Below, one piece after another: positions 53,307 to 61,445 of a stretch of 64,000 bases of DNA (positions within the stretch are counted from its first letter, which is position 1; each line of letters begins with the position of its first letter). Location of the stretch: NCBI RefSeq assembly GCF_021531715.1, contig NZ_JAFBIT010000002.1, positions 574,153-638,152 on the forward strand, given 5' to 3'. The notes beneath the pieces were generated by a model, which saw nothing but the letters and a program-made list of their open reading frames with translations, was not told where the DNA came from and ran no database searches. Made by a program: the position numbers and the translations under genes. The stretch is from Anaeromassilibacillus senegalensis. GTDB lineage: Bacteria > Bacillota > Clostridia > Oscillospirales > Acutalibacteraceae.

Positions 53307-55709
53307 ATGAAATTCACAAAGGGCTACTGGATGAACAAGCCCGGCGTCACAAATGCCGATGCGGTTCAGGTCAGAGAAGTCAAGGCAGAAAAAGACCGCG
53401 TGTATCTCTACACGGTGCCGTATGCCATGGACATGCGCGCAATGGGCGGTCCGCTGCTTGAGCTGTTTATTTCGTCCCCGCAGCCGGATATTATCCGCAT
53501 TGAAGCGTATCATTTTATGGGCAGCAACCAGAAGATGCCCGCGTTTGAGCTGAATGACGCGCATTGCGAGCTGGAGGTTGAGGATACCGAGAAGGCAATC
53601 TCGATCAAGAGCGGCGATACAAAGCTCGTCGTCACAAAGAATCCGTGCGATTTTACCTATTACTATAAAGACAAGAAGCTGACAAGCATCGGCAACCGTT
53701 TCGGCCATGCGATGATCAGCACCATCCAGACGCATGATGAGAACTATATGCGCAATCAGATGGATCTCGATCTCGCCGATATGCACAGCGAGAACCTCAA
53801 GGCTTCGAGCTTCATGCGCGCGCAGATGGATCTCGACATCGGCGAAAAGGTTTATGGCCTCGGCGAGCGCTTCACGCCGTTTATCAAGAACGGTCAGCGC
53901 GTCGATATCTGGAACGAGGACGGCGGCACCTGCACCGAAATCTCCTATAAGAATATTCCGTTCTACATCACAAACCGCAACTACGGCGTGCTCGTCAACG
54001 ATCCGGGCCCGGTCTCCTATGAGATCTGCTCGGAGCATGTCACGCGTGTGCAGTTCTCTGTGCCGGGTGAGAAGCTCGACTTTATGGTCGTCGGCGGCGA
54101 GAACATGAAGCACGTGCTCGAAAACTACACGGCGCTCACCGGCAGACCGGCGCTTCCGCCGGCATGGACCTTCGGCCTGTGGCTCACCTCCTCCTTCACG
54201 ACGAAGTATGACGAAGAGACCGTCATGGAGTTCGTCAACGGCATGGAAGAGCGCCACATCCCGCTGCATGTCTTCCACTTTGACTGCTACTGGATGAAGG
54301 AAAACGAGTGGTGCAACTTCGACTGGGATCGGGCGATGTTCCCGGATATCGACCACCAGCTCAAGGTCATGAAGGAAGAAAAGAACCTGAAGATCTGCGT
54401 CTGGATCAACTCCTACATCGGCCAGAAGTCCCCGCTTTTCAAGGAAGCGAAGGAGCTCGGCTACCTGCTCAAGAAGCCGAACGGCGACGTCTGGCAGTGG
54501 GATCTCTGGCAGGCGGGCATGGGCCTTGTGGACTTCACAAACCCGGGCGCCTGGAAGTGGTATCAGGACAAGCTCAGAAAGCTGCTCGATCAGGGTGTAG
54601 ACTGCTTCAAGACCGACTTCGGCGAGAGAATCCCGACTGACGTTGTCTACTACGACGGCAGCGATCCGGTTCGCATGCACAACTACTACACCTACCTCTA
54701 CAACAAGTGCGTGTTTGAGGTGCTTGAGGAGTACAAGGGCAAGAACGAGGCGTGCCTCTTTGCGAGAAGCGCCACGGTCGGCGGCCAGAAGTTCCCGGTT
54801 CACTGGGGCGGCGACTGCTCCTCCAACTATCCGTCCATGTCCGAGTCCCTGCGCGGCGGCCTGTCGCTGTGCCTCTCCGGCTTCGGCTTCTGGAGCCACG
54901 ATATGAGCGGCTTCGAGGGCACGGCTCCGGCGGATGTCTACAAGCGCTGGGCGGCGTTCGGTCTGCTCTCCACCCATTCGAGACTGCACGGCTCCGATTC
55001 CTACCGCGTGCCGTGGCTGTTCAGCAAGGAAGGCGAGGAGAACGGCGAAGAGTCCGTCGCGGTCGTCAAGAAGTTCTCCGAGCTCAAGTGTACGCTGATG
55101 CCGTACATGTTCTCCGCTGCGGTCAATACGCATAAGACGGGCGTTCCGACGATGCGCGCCATGGTGCTCGAATTCCCGGGCGACATTTCCTGCGAGGATC
55201 TCGACCGCCAGTACATGCTCGGCGACAGCCTGCTCGTCGCGCCGGTATTCCGTGAGAACGGCGACGTCGAGTACTACCTGCCGGAAGGCAAGTGGACGCA
55301 CCTGCTCTCGAACGAGACGAAGGTCGGCGGCCGCTGGATGCGCGAGAATTACGACTTCTTCTCTCTCCCGCTCCTCGCGCGTGAAAACTCCATCGTCGCG
55401 ATCGGCGCGAACGATCAGAAGCCGGATTACGACTACGGCAAGGACCTCACCCTCCATGTCTTTGAGCTTTCCGACAAGGCCTGCACAAAGATCACGGACA
55501 GCAAGGGCAACGATATGCTCGCTGTCTGCGCGAAGAACGAGGGCGGCCATGTCACGATCCACTTCGAGGGCAAGGCTGAGAACCTCAAGGTTCTCCTGCG
55601 CAATGTGCAGTCCGTTTCCGATCTGAACGGCGCTGCGGCTTCCGAGCACGAGTTCGGCACGCTGCTCACTGTCAACGCGGACCTCGGCGACGTCACCTTT
55701 ACGCTGTAA
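53307..55709 (+). CDS. yicI: GH31 alpha-xylosidase, YicI-like
   Basis: An 800-residue GH31 enzyme that I recognise as similar to Escherichia coli YicI over its whole length. N-terminal beta-sandwich (about 1-245), TIM barrel with HVFHFDCYWM, catalytic nucleophile Asp in CFKTDFGERIPTD (about D437) and acid/base Asp in HWGGDC (about D503), then C-terminal beta domains. YicI releases xylose from alpha-xylosides such as isoprimeverose from xyloglucan. No signal peptide, so it acts on imported oligosaccharides. RBS AAAGG ten bases upstream. Own terminator. Confidence 0.93.
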   Translation: MKFTKGYWMNKPGVTNADAVQVREVKAEKDRVYLYTVPYAMDMRAMGGPLLELFISSPQPDIIRIEAYHFMGSNQKMPAFELNDAHCELEVEDTEKAISIKSGDTKLVVTKNPCDFTYYYKDKKLTSIGNRFGHAMISTIQTHDENYMRNQMDLDLADMHSENLKASSFMRAQMDLDIGEKVYGLGERFTPFIKNGQRVDIWNEDGGTCTEISYKNIPFYITNRNYGVLVNDPGPVSYEICSEHVTRVQFSVPGEKLDFMVVGGENMKHVLENYTALTGRPALPPAWTFGLWLTSSFTTKYDEETVMEFVNGMEERHIPLHVFHFDCYWMKENEWCNFDWDRAMFPDIDHQLKVMKEEKNLKICVWINSYIGQKSPLFKEAKELGYLLKKPNGDVWQWDLWQAGMGLVDFTNPGAWKWYQDKLRKLLDQGVDCFKTDFGERIPTDVVYYDGSDPVRMHNYYTYLYNKCVFEVLEEYKGKNEACLFARSATVGGQKFPVHWGGDCSSNYPSMSESLRGGLSLCLSGFGFWSHDMSGFEGTAPADVYKRWAAFGLLSTHSRLHGSDSYRVPWLFSKEGEENGEESVAVVKKFSELKCTLMPYMFSAAVNTHKTGVPTMRAMVLEFPGDISCEDLDRQYMLGDSLLVAPVFRENGDVEYYLPEGKWTHLLSNETKVGGRWMRENYDFFSLPLLARENSIVAIGANDQKPDYDYGKDLTLHVFELSDKACTKITDSKGNDMLAVCAKNEGGHVTIHFEGKAENLKVLLRNVQSVSDLNGAAASEHEFGTLLTVNADLGDVTFTL

Positions 55710-55727
55710 TTTCACAAAATACAATTG

Positions 55728-55762
55728 GCGGGCAGTCTCCCAAAGAGGCTGCCCGCTTTTTC
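55728..55762 (+). terminator. Terminator of the alpha-xylosidase gene
   Basis: GCGGGCAGTCTC/GAGGCTGCCCGC (one U-G), five-base loop, then five T. Confidence 0.88.
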
Positions 55763-55765
55763 TGC

Positions 55766-55798
55766 GCAAAAAAGAGGACAGCGCGCGGCTGCCCTCTC
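55766..55798 (-). terminator. Terminator of the DUF1858 gene
   Basis: AGAGGGCAGC/GCTGTCCTCT (one G-U in the minus RNA) followed by TTTTTT on the minus strand. Confidence 0.82.
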
Positions 55799-55810
55799 AT
55801 TTTTGATGTT

Positions 55811-56017
55811 TTACGCCTTTTTGCTGTTGAGGTACTCCTGAATCGAAGCGAAGACCTCGTCGACGTCGAGGCCATGAACGGCGCAGGCATCCTCGAGGGA
55901 TTCGTGAATGGAGGACGGGCAGCCGACGCAGTGCATGCCGGACTGCATCAGGACGTACGCGATGCCGCGGTCATAATCGAGCATTTCGCCCATGGTGGTC
56001 TTTTTTGTGATTTCCAT
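55811..56017 (-). CDS. DUF1858 protein with a C-x-x-C motif
   Basis: A 68-residue protein matching DUF1858: TKKTTMGEMLDYDRGIAYVL, then SGMHCVGCPSSIHESLEDAC with the paired Cys. The domain is also found at the N-terminus of iron-sulfur repair proteins (ScdA/RIC type) and beside hybrid-cluster proteins, so a redox or metal role is inferred. RBS AAAGGA. Single gene with its own terminator. A 13-base palindrome with arms GTGTA/TACAC (56090-56102) lies upstream. Confidence 0.85.
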   Translation of the reverse strand: MEITKKTTMGEMLDYDRGIAYVLMQSGMHCVGCPSSIHESLEDACAVHGLDVDEVFASIQEYLNSKKA

Positions 56018-56449
56018 ACTGCATTTCCTTTCTGATTCGGAATGATTTTACTTTCAGTTTTTCGCGTTTTTACCGGAATATGTGAAACGTGTATTTTACA
56101 CCTTTTTAGTATACAATACCAAACGCGAAATTACAAGAGGCCGGAAGAATTTACCGCGCGTTTCTGCGGATTGCGCCGGGGGCGCCTCCCCTCGACCCCG
56201 CCGCCTTTTGAAAAAGGCGGGCGAAAACTTTTAGGTTTATGTTCTGGGGGTCGGGAGTTGCCGAAAAACGCGTTTGCTCAGTTCGTTTCCTACACCGGCG
56301 AAGTGAGTGCAAACGAACAATTCCGCGACTTCGCAGCGGCACGTTGCCGCCGGGAGAGCCCAAAGAACGCGAGCACAGCAGTCGTTCGTCGATTATACGA
56401 GCGCGTGTAAACGCGCGATCACGCGGACGTTCGGTGCAGCGCGTCGCTG
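56018..56449. other. Gene-free gap holding the repeat copy C
   Basis: About 430 bases between potD and the DUF1858 gene. It holds a possible -10 (TAAAAT) for the DUF1858 gene, the palindrome at 56090-56102 and the composite repeat. No credible ORF and no clear terminator for potD. Confidence 0.5.
56191..56339 (+). repeat. Dispersed repeat, copy C (blocks 1 and 2)
   Basis: Block 1 (56191-56234) is nearly identical to copy A, and block 2 (56322-56339) identical to copy B over 18 bases. The spacing between blocks is 124 bases here and 119 in copy B. The middle part forms a GTTCGTTT/AAACGAAC stem. Confidence 0.75.
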
Positions 56450-57562
56450 TTAGTTGCCGGTTGCGGTTTTGAATTCGGTCCAGACCTTTGCCTGCGCTTC
56501 CTCAGCTTCAGCGGAGATGTTCTCAATCATCTCGGTGTTGCCGCTGAAGTCCTCCGGCAGCGTCAGGAAGGGCTTGAACTCCTCAGCAATGTATTCCTCC
56601 GCCGCGAGATTTGTGCAGTAGTAGCCGAGGTACTCAAAGCACTGCGCGGAAACCTCCGGGTCGAGGATGTACTCCATAAACTTATAGGCCGCGTCGCTGT
56701 GCGGGGCCGCGCTCGGAATGAACATACCCATGACACCGAAGCCGATGCCCTCGCTCGGATAGACGATTTTCAGTTCCGGGTTTGCGAGCATCGCCATCGT
56801 CACCTGCGAGGTGTACATGACCGCCGTGTTGATTTCGCCGGAAAGCAGGTCGTCCTGGATGTTGTCGTCCTTGATGAGGCGGATGTTCGGCGCAAGCTCA
56901 AGCATCTTCTCGCCCGCCGCTTCGATCGTCGCGACGTCATCCGTATTGTAGCTCTCGCCCATCACCTTGAGTGCCATGCCGTTTATCACGCGGAAATTGC
57001 TTGTGATGCCGATGCTGTCCTTCAGCGACGCATCCCAAAGGTCGGCATAGCCTTTGATCTCGATGTCCACAAGGCTCGGGTCGTAGACAATCGTCTGCAC
57101 GCCGGCGCCGTACGGTACCGTGTACTTGTCGTCCGGATCATAATACTGACCCTGATAGACCGGGTTTACGTTTTCAACGGACGGAATCTGCGCCTTATCG
57201 AGCTCGGTCACAAGACCTTCGGCCACAGCCGTCTCGATGATATAGTCATCCGCGATGACGATGTCGTATTCGCCGCCGTTTGTGGACTCGAGCTTCGCGA
57301 GCATCGTCTCGTCGGTGTCGAAGTTCACATAATTGATTTTGATGCCGGTGTCGGACTCAAACGCGTCGAGCACCTCCTGCGGGAACATGCCCTCCCAGGT
57401 GTAGAGCACGAGCGTATCGGAGCCGCCCTCTGCGGTTTCGGAGGATTCTTCCGCCGAAGCGCCGGATGCGGAGGATGCACTGCCTGTGCCTGTTCCGCCG
57501 CACGCCGCGAACGAAGCGACGAGAAGCGCAAGCGCCAGAAGAACGACCAGTGTTTTTTTCAT
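56450..57562 (-). CDS. potD: Spermidine/putrescine-binding lipoprotein
   Basis: A 370-residue polyamine-binding protein. Lipoprotein signal with SFAAC (Cys about residue 21), Ser/Glu linker, then VLYTWEGMFPQEVLDAFESD, the usual PotD opening, and a Trp/Asp-bearing binding cleft. It delivers polyamines to PotBC. RBS AAAGGAAGG. Last gene of potABCD, 56 bases after potC. Confidence 0.92.
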   Translation of the reverse strand: MKKTLVVLLALALLVASFAACGGTGTGSASSASGASAEESSETAEGGSDTLVLYTWEGMFPQEVLDAFESDTGIKINYVNFDTDETMLAKLESTNGGEYDIVIADDYIIETAVAEGLVTELDKAQIPSVENVNPVYQGQYYDPDDKYTVPYGAGVQTIVYDPSLVDIEIKGYADLWDASLKDSIGITSNFRVINGMALKVMGESYNTDDVATIEAAGEKMLELAPNIRLIKDDNIQDDLLSGEINTAVMYTSQVTMAMLANPELKIVYPSEGIGFGVMGMFIPSAAPHSDAAYKFMEYILDPEVSAQCFEYLGYYCTNLAAEEYIAEEFKPFLTLPEDFSGNTEMIENISAEAEEAQAKVWTEFKTATGN

Positions 57563-57618
57563 TTTTCATTCCTTCCTTTCCTGAACGGAAATTTTATCTG
57601 AAGCGGTATCCCGCCAGA

Positions 57619-58404
57619 TCACGGCTTTTTTACCTTTTTCTCACGGCTCAGCACCATGGAAGCGCCGCAGAGCAGCAGCGTTGCAAAGAACATCAGCGTG
57701 CACAGCGCGTTGATCTTCGGCGTCACGCCGGTTTTGAGCTGCGAGTATATTTTCAGCGGCAGCGTGTTGGAATTGACGCCTGTCACAAACACGCTGATGA
57801 TCACATCGTCGAAGCTCATCGCGAACGAAAGCAGCATGCCCGAAGCGATCGCCGGGGCGATCAGCGGCAGCACAATATCGAAAAACGCGCGAACCTTCGA
57901 GGCGCCGAGGTCGAGTGCAGCTTCCTCGAGGCTTTTATCCATGCCGACGAGCCGCGCCTTGACGAGCATAAAGACATACGGAATGCAGAACGCCGTGTGC
58001 GCGATGATCAGCGTCGTCATGCCGAACGGCAGGCCGAGCAGCGAGAAAAATGCCATGAAGACCATGCCCAGAATGATTTCCGGAATCATGATCGGCAAGG
58101 TCGAGATGTATTCCACAACCCCTTTGCCCTTGAGCTCCACCTTCGAGGAGCCCACCGCGCCGAGCGTGCCGATCACGGCCGCCGCGAGCGAGGCCGTCAC
58201 GCCGAGCACAATGCTGTTGATGAGCGACTCAAACAGCGCGCGGTCGCGGAACAGCTCAACATACCACTTGAGTGAGAAGCCGTCCCACACCGAGCTGATT
58301 TTGCTCTGGTTGAAGGAATACAGGATGACGAGCACAATCGGCACGTACATCAGAAGCAGAATCACGGCAAGATAGATATTCGGAAGCTTGGTTCTGTTTT
58401 TCAT
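57619..58404 (-). CDS. potC: Spermidine/putrescine ABC permease
   Basis: A 261-residue permease with six helices; opening helix AVILLLMYVPIVLVILYSFN and EAA loop SLEEAALDLGASKVRAFFDIVLP. Pairs with PotB. Confidence 0.92.
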   Translation of the reverse strand: MKNRTKLPNIYLAVILLLMYVPIVLVILYSFNQSKISSVWDGFSLKWYVELFRDRALFESLINSIVLGVTASLAAAVIGTLGAVGSSKVELKGKGVVEYISTLPIMIPEIILGMVFMAFFSLLGLPFGMTTLIIAHTAFCIPYVFMLVKARLVGMDKSLEEAALDLGASKVRAFFDIVLPLIAPAIASGMLLSFAMSFDDVIISVFVTGVNSNTLPLKIYSQLKTGVTPKINALCTLMFFATLLLCGASMVLSREKKVKKP

Positions 58405-58453
58405 CTGCTTTCGCGCCTCTTTTCCCTTTTATCTTGAACTATCGAAAATCCCA

Positions 58454-59314
58454 TTACACTATGCCTTCCAAATCCTTCACGCCGGAGACCTTGCGGTACA
58501 GCCCGATCATCACGCTGGTGAGGATCGTCAGGATCACGGCGAGCGCCGCCGCGAACGGCCAGTTGTGCGCCTTCATGAGCTGATCCTGAATCAGGCTGCC
58601 GACGAGCACAACCTTGTTGCCGCCGAGAATGTCGGCGATGAAGAACAGGCCCATCGACGGGATAAACGTCAGAATCACACCGGAAAGCAGACCCGGCAGC
58701 GTCAGCTTGAGCGTGACGGTCAGAAACGCCTTCATGCGGGACGCGCCGAGATCGCGCGCCGCCTCGATCAAACTCCAGTCGAGCTTTTCGGCGCTCGAAT
58801 ACACCGCAAAGATCATGAACGGCAGCAGCGCGTACACCATACCGACGACGACCGCCGGGTACGTGTACAGCAACTTCAAGGGCGCGTCTGTGATGTGCAG
58901 CCCCATCAGGAGCTTATCGAGCACACCGTTTGCGCGGAAAATGATGATCCAGCCGTACAAACGGATCAGTGAGCTGGTCCAGAACGGGATCATCAGAAGC
59001 ATCATCGTGCGCTTTTTCCATTTGGCGGTCAGCTTTGCCATAAAATAGCCGAACGGATAGCCGATCAACATAATCAGCACCGTGCTGAGAATCGCAAGCT
59101 TAAAGGACTCCGCGAAGGTCTGCAGATAGACCGGCTCGAGGATGTCCATGTAGTTTTTGAGCGTGAGCTGGCTTGTCACGCCCCAGGTTTCGGCGCGCTG
59201 CAGAAAGCTGAGCACCACCATGTAAACGAGCGGACCGAGAATAAAGACAATGGTGAAAATGTAGAGAGGCAGGAGCATCAAAGCCTCCCTGCCGATTTTT
59301 CTACGCTTTTTCAT
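58454..59314 (-). CDS. potB: Spermidine/putrescine ABC permease
   Basis: A 286-residue permease with six helices and the EAA loop SLIEAARDLGASRMKAFLTVTL. Its ATG directly follows the potA stop, with GGAGG inside the end of potA. Confidence 0.92.
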   Translation of the reverse strand: MKKRRKIGREALMLLPLYIFTIVFILGPLVYMVVLSFLQRAETWGVTSQLTLKNYMDILEPVYLQTFAESFKLAILSTVLIMLIGYPFGYFMAKLTAKWKKRTMMLLMIPFWTSSLIRLYGWIIIFRANGVLDKLLMGLHITDAPLKLLYTYPAVVVGMVYALLPFMIFAVYSSAEKLDWSLIEAARDLGASRMKAFLTVTLKLTLPGLLSGVILTFIPSMGLFFIADILGGNKVVLVGSLIQDQLMKAHNWPFAAALAVILTILTSVMIGLYRKVSGVKDLEGIV

Positions 59315-60289
59315 TTACGGCTGCACCTCCACGGCGGCGCCGTCCGCCCACGAAATGCCCACGGTGTCGCCGGGCGCGAGCGGGGAATCGATGCCGTGGC
59401 GGCTCGCGACGAGCTCGCCGCAGCTTTCCGTCTCCACGGCAATGCGCAGCATGCCGCCGGCAAAGCTCTTTTCGCACACCACGCCGGAGAGGTAGCCCTC
59501 AGCGTCTTTTTTGAGCTCCAGTGCTTCGGAGCGCACGGCAAGGCATTTGCCGCCGAGCGTCAGGATGTTGGCCGAGCCGACAAACCGCGCTACGTACGCC
59601 GTTTTCGGGTGGTCGTAGATTTCGTTCGGCGTGCCAAGCTGCTCAAACAGGCCGCCGCGCATCACGGCGATGCGGTCAGACATATTGAGCGCTTCTTCCT
59701 GGTCGTGCGTAATATAGATGAAGGTGATGCCGAGCTTTTTCTGCAATCGTTTGAGCTCCACCTGCATCATGCGGCGAAGCTGCAAATCGAGCGCGCCGAG
59801 CGGCTCGTCGAGCAAAAGCACCTTCGGGGAATCGATGACGCTGCGGGCGATCGCGACGCGCTGGCGCTGGCCGCCGGAAAGCTCGCCCGGCATACGGCTC
59901 TCAAAGCCCTCGAGCTGCACAAGCTCGAGCATTTCCTTAACGCGCGCCTTGATCTGCGGCTTTTTCACGCCGCGGATTTTAAGGCTGTAACCGATGTTCG
60001 CCTCCACCGTCATGTGCGGGAACAACGCGTAATTCTGGAACACCGTGTGCACGCCGCGCTTGTCCGGTTCGGCGCCTGTCACATCGGCACCCTCCAGCAG
60101 AACCGAGCCGCTGTCCGGCGTTTCGAGGCCGGAGATGATGCGCAGCGTCGTCGTTTTGCCGCAGCCGGAGGAGCCGAGCAGCGTGATGAATTCACCCTGC
60201 CGGACTTTTAAATCGATACCGTTCAGCACCGGCACACCGCCGAATGCTTTTTTTATGCCTCTGAGCTCCAGAATATCGTCTGTTTTCAC
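59315..60289 (-). CDS. potA: Spermidine/putrescine ABC transporter ATPase
   Basis: A 324-residue ATPase. Walker A GSSGCGKTT (about 37-45), signature LSGGQRQRVAIARS (about 137), Walker B VLLLDEP, and a C-terminal TOBE domain (about 240-320) that regulates activity. GTG start at 60289. First gene of potABCD, behind a perfect-consensus promoter. Confidence 0.93.
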   Translation of the reverse strand: MKTDDILELRGIKKAFGGVPVLNGIDLKVRQGEFITLLGSSGCGKTTTLRIISGLETPDSGSVLLEGADVTGAEPDKRGVHTVFQNYALFPHMTVEANIGYSLKIRGVKKPQIKARVKEMLELVQLEGFESRMPGELSGGQRQRVAIARSVIDSPKVLLLDEPLGALDLQLRRMMQVELKRLQKKLGITFIYITHDQEEALNMSDRIAVMRGGLFEQLGTPNEIYDHPKTAYVARFVGSANILTLGGKCLAVRSEALELKKDAEGYLSGVVCEKSFAGGMLRIAVETESCGELVASRHGIDSPLAPGDTVGISWADGAAVEVQP

Positions 60290-60350
60290 GTCCCAGCCCC
60301 CATTTGCCTAGATTGTCTACTAATTCAGTGTAGTTTCCGATTTATTTCCG

Positions 60351-60379
60351 ATTATAGGGTATTCATGCCGTTCTGTCAA
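60351..60379 (-). promoter_or_regulatory. Perfect-consensus promoter of potABCD
   Basis: TTGACA (60374-60379), 17-base spacer, TATAAT (60351-60356): all 12 positions match. A promoter this strong often needs a repressor; none is identified. Confidence 0.88.
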
Positions 60380-60406
60380 TGTTTCCGGAACTTTTTTTGA
60401 AAATTC

Positions 60407-61117
60407 TTACCACCCGTCGATGCCCGCGCGCTCCATCGCGCCCATGACCTTTTGCTTGAGGTCCGGAAACTGCTTTTCGAGCGCTGCAATCAGGTCTGCC
60501 GTGTCCTGCCGGGCGGTCACGCCGTCCGCAGGGCAGCCGCTTTTCACGACCGGCAGCCCGATCTTCTTCACCGCGCGGCGGATGTCGCTCTCCGCGCAGA
60601 ACACGAGCGGGCGGATGAGCGTCAGATCCTTGCGCGAGAGGTAGCTTTTCGGCGAGAAGCAGCCGATGCTCCCGCCGTAGAAGAGGTTCATCAGGAAGGT
60701 CTGCACCGCGTCGTCAAAGTGGTGGCCGAGCGCGATCTTCCCGCAGCCCGCGTCCTTTGCCATGTCGTGCAGAATGCCGCGCCGCATCCGGGCGCAGAGG
60801 CTGCACGGGTTTTCCTCTTTCCGGTCTTCGAAAATGATCTTGCCGAGGTTTGTGCGGCGGATGCGGTATTCCACATCCCATTCGCGGCAGAGCGCTTCCA
60901 CGGCACTGTAATCGGTCTCCTGCCCGTTGAAGCAGGGGTCGGCGGTCAGCGCGACGATCTCGTACCGCTTCGGGTAGTACCGGCGCATCATGGCAAGCGC
61001 ATACAGCAGGTAAAGCGAATCCTTGCCGCCTGAAACGCCGACCGCAATACGATCCCCCTCGTCGATCATTGTGTATTTTTCCGCCGCCGCGCGGACGTGT
61101 CCCATCAAAGCATGCAT
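60407..61117 (-). CDS. TtcA-family tRNA thiolation PP-loop protein
   Basis: A 236-residue PP-loop ATPase. SGGKDS at about residues 29-34, CSLC at about 105-108 and a third Cys in KSGCP (about 198), the iron-sulfur pattern of TtcA, which thiolates C32 of tRNA. LGHHFDDAVQTFLMNLFYGG is also typical. Archaeal-type relatives act on other uridines, so the target base is not certain. It lies just downstream of the 5S rRNA terminator in the same direction. Confidence 0.82.
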   Translation of the reverse strand: MHALMGHVRAAAEKYTMIDEGDRIAVGVSGGKDSLYLLYALAMMRRYYPKRYEIVALTADPCFNGQETDYSAVEALCREWDVEYRIRRTNLGKIIFEDRKEENPCSLCARMRRGILHDMAKDAGCGKIALGHHFDDAVQTFLMNLFYGGSIGCFSPKSYLSRKDLTLIRPLVFCAESDIRRAVKKIGLPVVKSGCPADGVTARQDTADLIAALEKQFPDLKQKVMGAMERAGIDGW

Positions 61118-61148
61118 AGCAAGACCCCCGGTTCCGATAAAATCAAAG

Positions 61149-61179
61149 CAAAAAAACGGCCATCCTATTGGATGACCGC
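61149..61179 (-). terminator. Terminator of the 5S rRNA gene
   Basis: CGGTCATCC/GGATGGCCG (one U-G), four-base loop, then seven T on the minus strand. Confidence 0.88.
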
Positions 61180-61185
61180 TTTAAG

Positions 61186-61303
61186 TGTTGGCATCAACCT
61201 ATTGTCCCGGGCCGTTGCCAGCCAAGTATCGTCGGCACAAGCGAGCTTAACTTCTGTGTTCGGTATGGGAACAGGTGGACCCTCGTTGTAATCAACACCA
61301 ACT
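61186..61303 (-). rRNA. rrf: 5S ribosomal RNA
   Basis: The minus strand reads through the conserved 5S core: GGGTCCACCTGTTCCCATAC, CGAACACAGAAGTTAAGCTC, GCCGA, then TACTTGG. The ends GTTGGT and GCCAAC pair as helix I. The exact ends are uncertain by about three bases. No 23S or 16S rRNA is adjacent: a kinase gene lies upstream and ttcA downstream. So this is a solitary 5S gene with its own promoter and terminator. Confidence 0.93.
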
Positions 61304-61335
61304 ATTCAGTTGCCGTCTCATCTGACGGCTTAAAT

Positions 61336-61364
61336 ATAATACCATACCGTTCCGGAAATTGCAA
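61336..61364 (-). promoter_or_regulatory. Promoter of the solitary 5S rRNA gene
   Basis: TTGCAA (61359-61364), 17-base spacer, TATTAT (61336-61341), about 25-30 bases before the mature 5' end. Confidence 0.7.
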
Positions 61365-61445
61365 GCTTTTTTTCAAAAAAAATTCAGATTTTTTGAAAAT
61401 ACCAATATGTTGATCGGAAAAACCTTGAGATACGCAGATTTTGTG

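Noticed and set aside
53229..55769. An 846-codon open frame on the minus strand
   Set aside because: Antisense of the YicI-like gene, whose homology covers its full length. The composition (Val, Arg, Ala, His) is typical of a shadow frame.
61310..61445. The end of a 23S rRNA upstream of the 5S gene
   Set aside because: The sequence is an ordinary promoter region behind a complete kinase gene, with no conserved rRNA segments.
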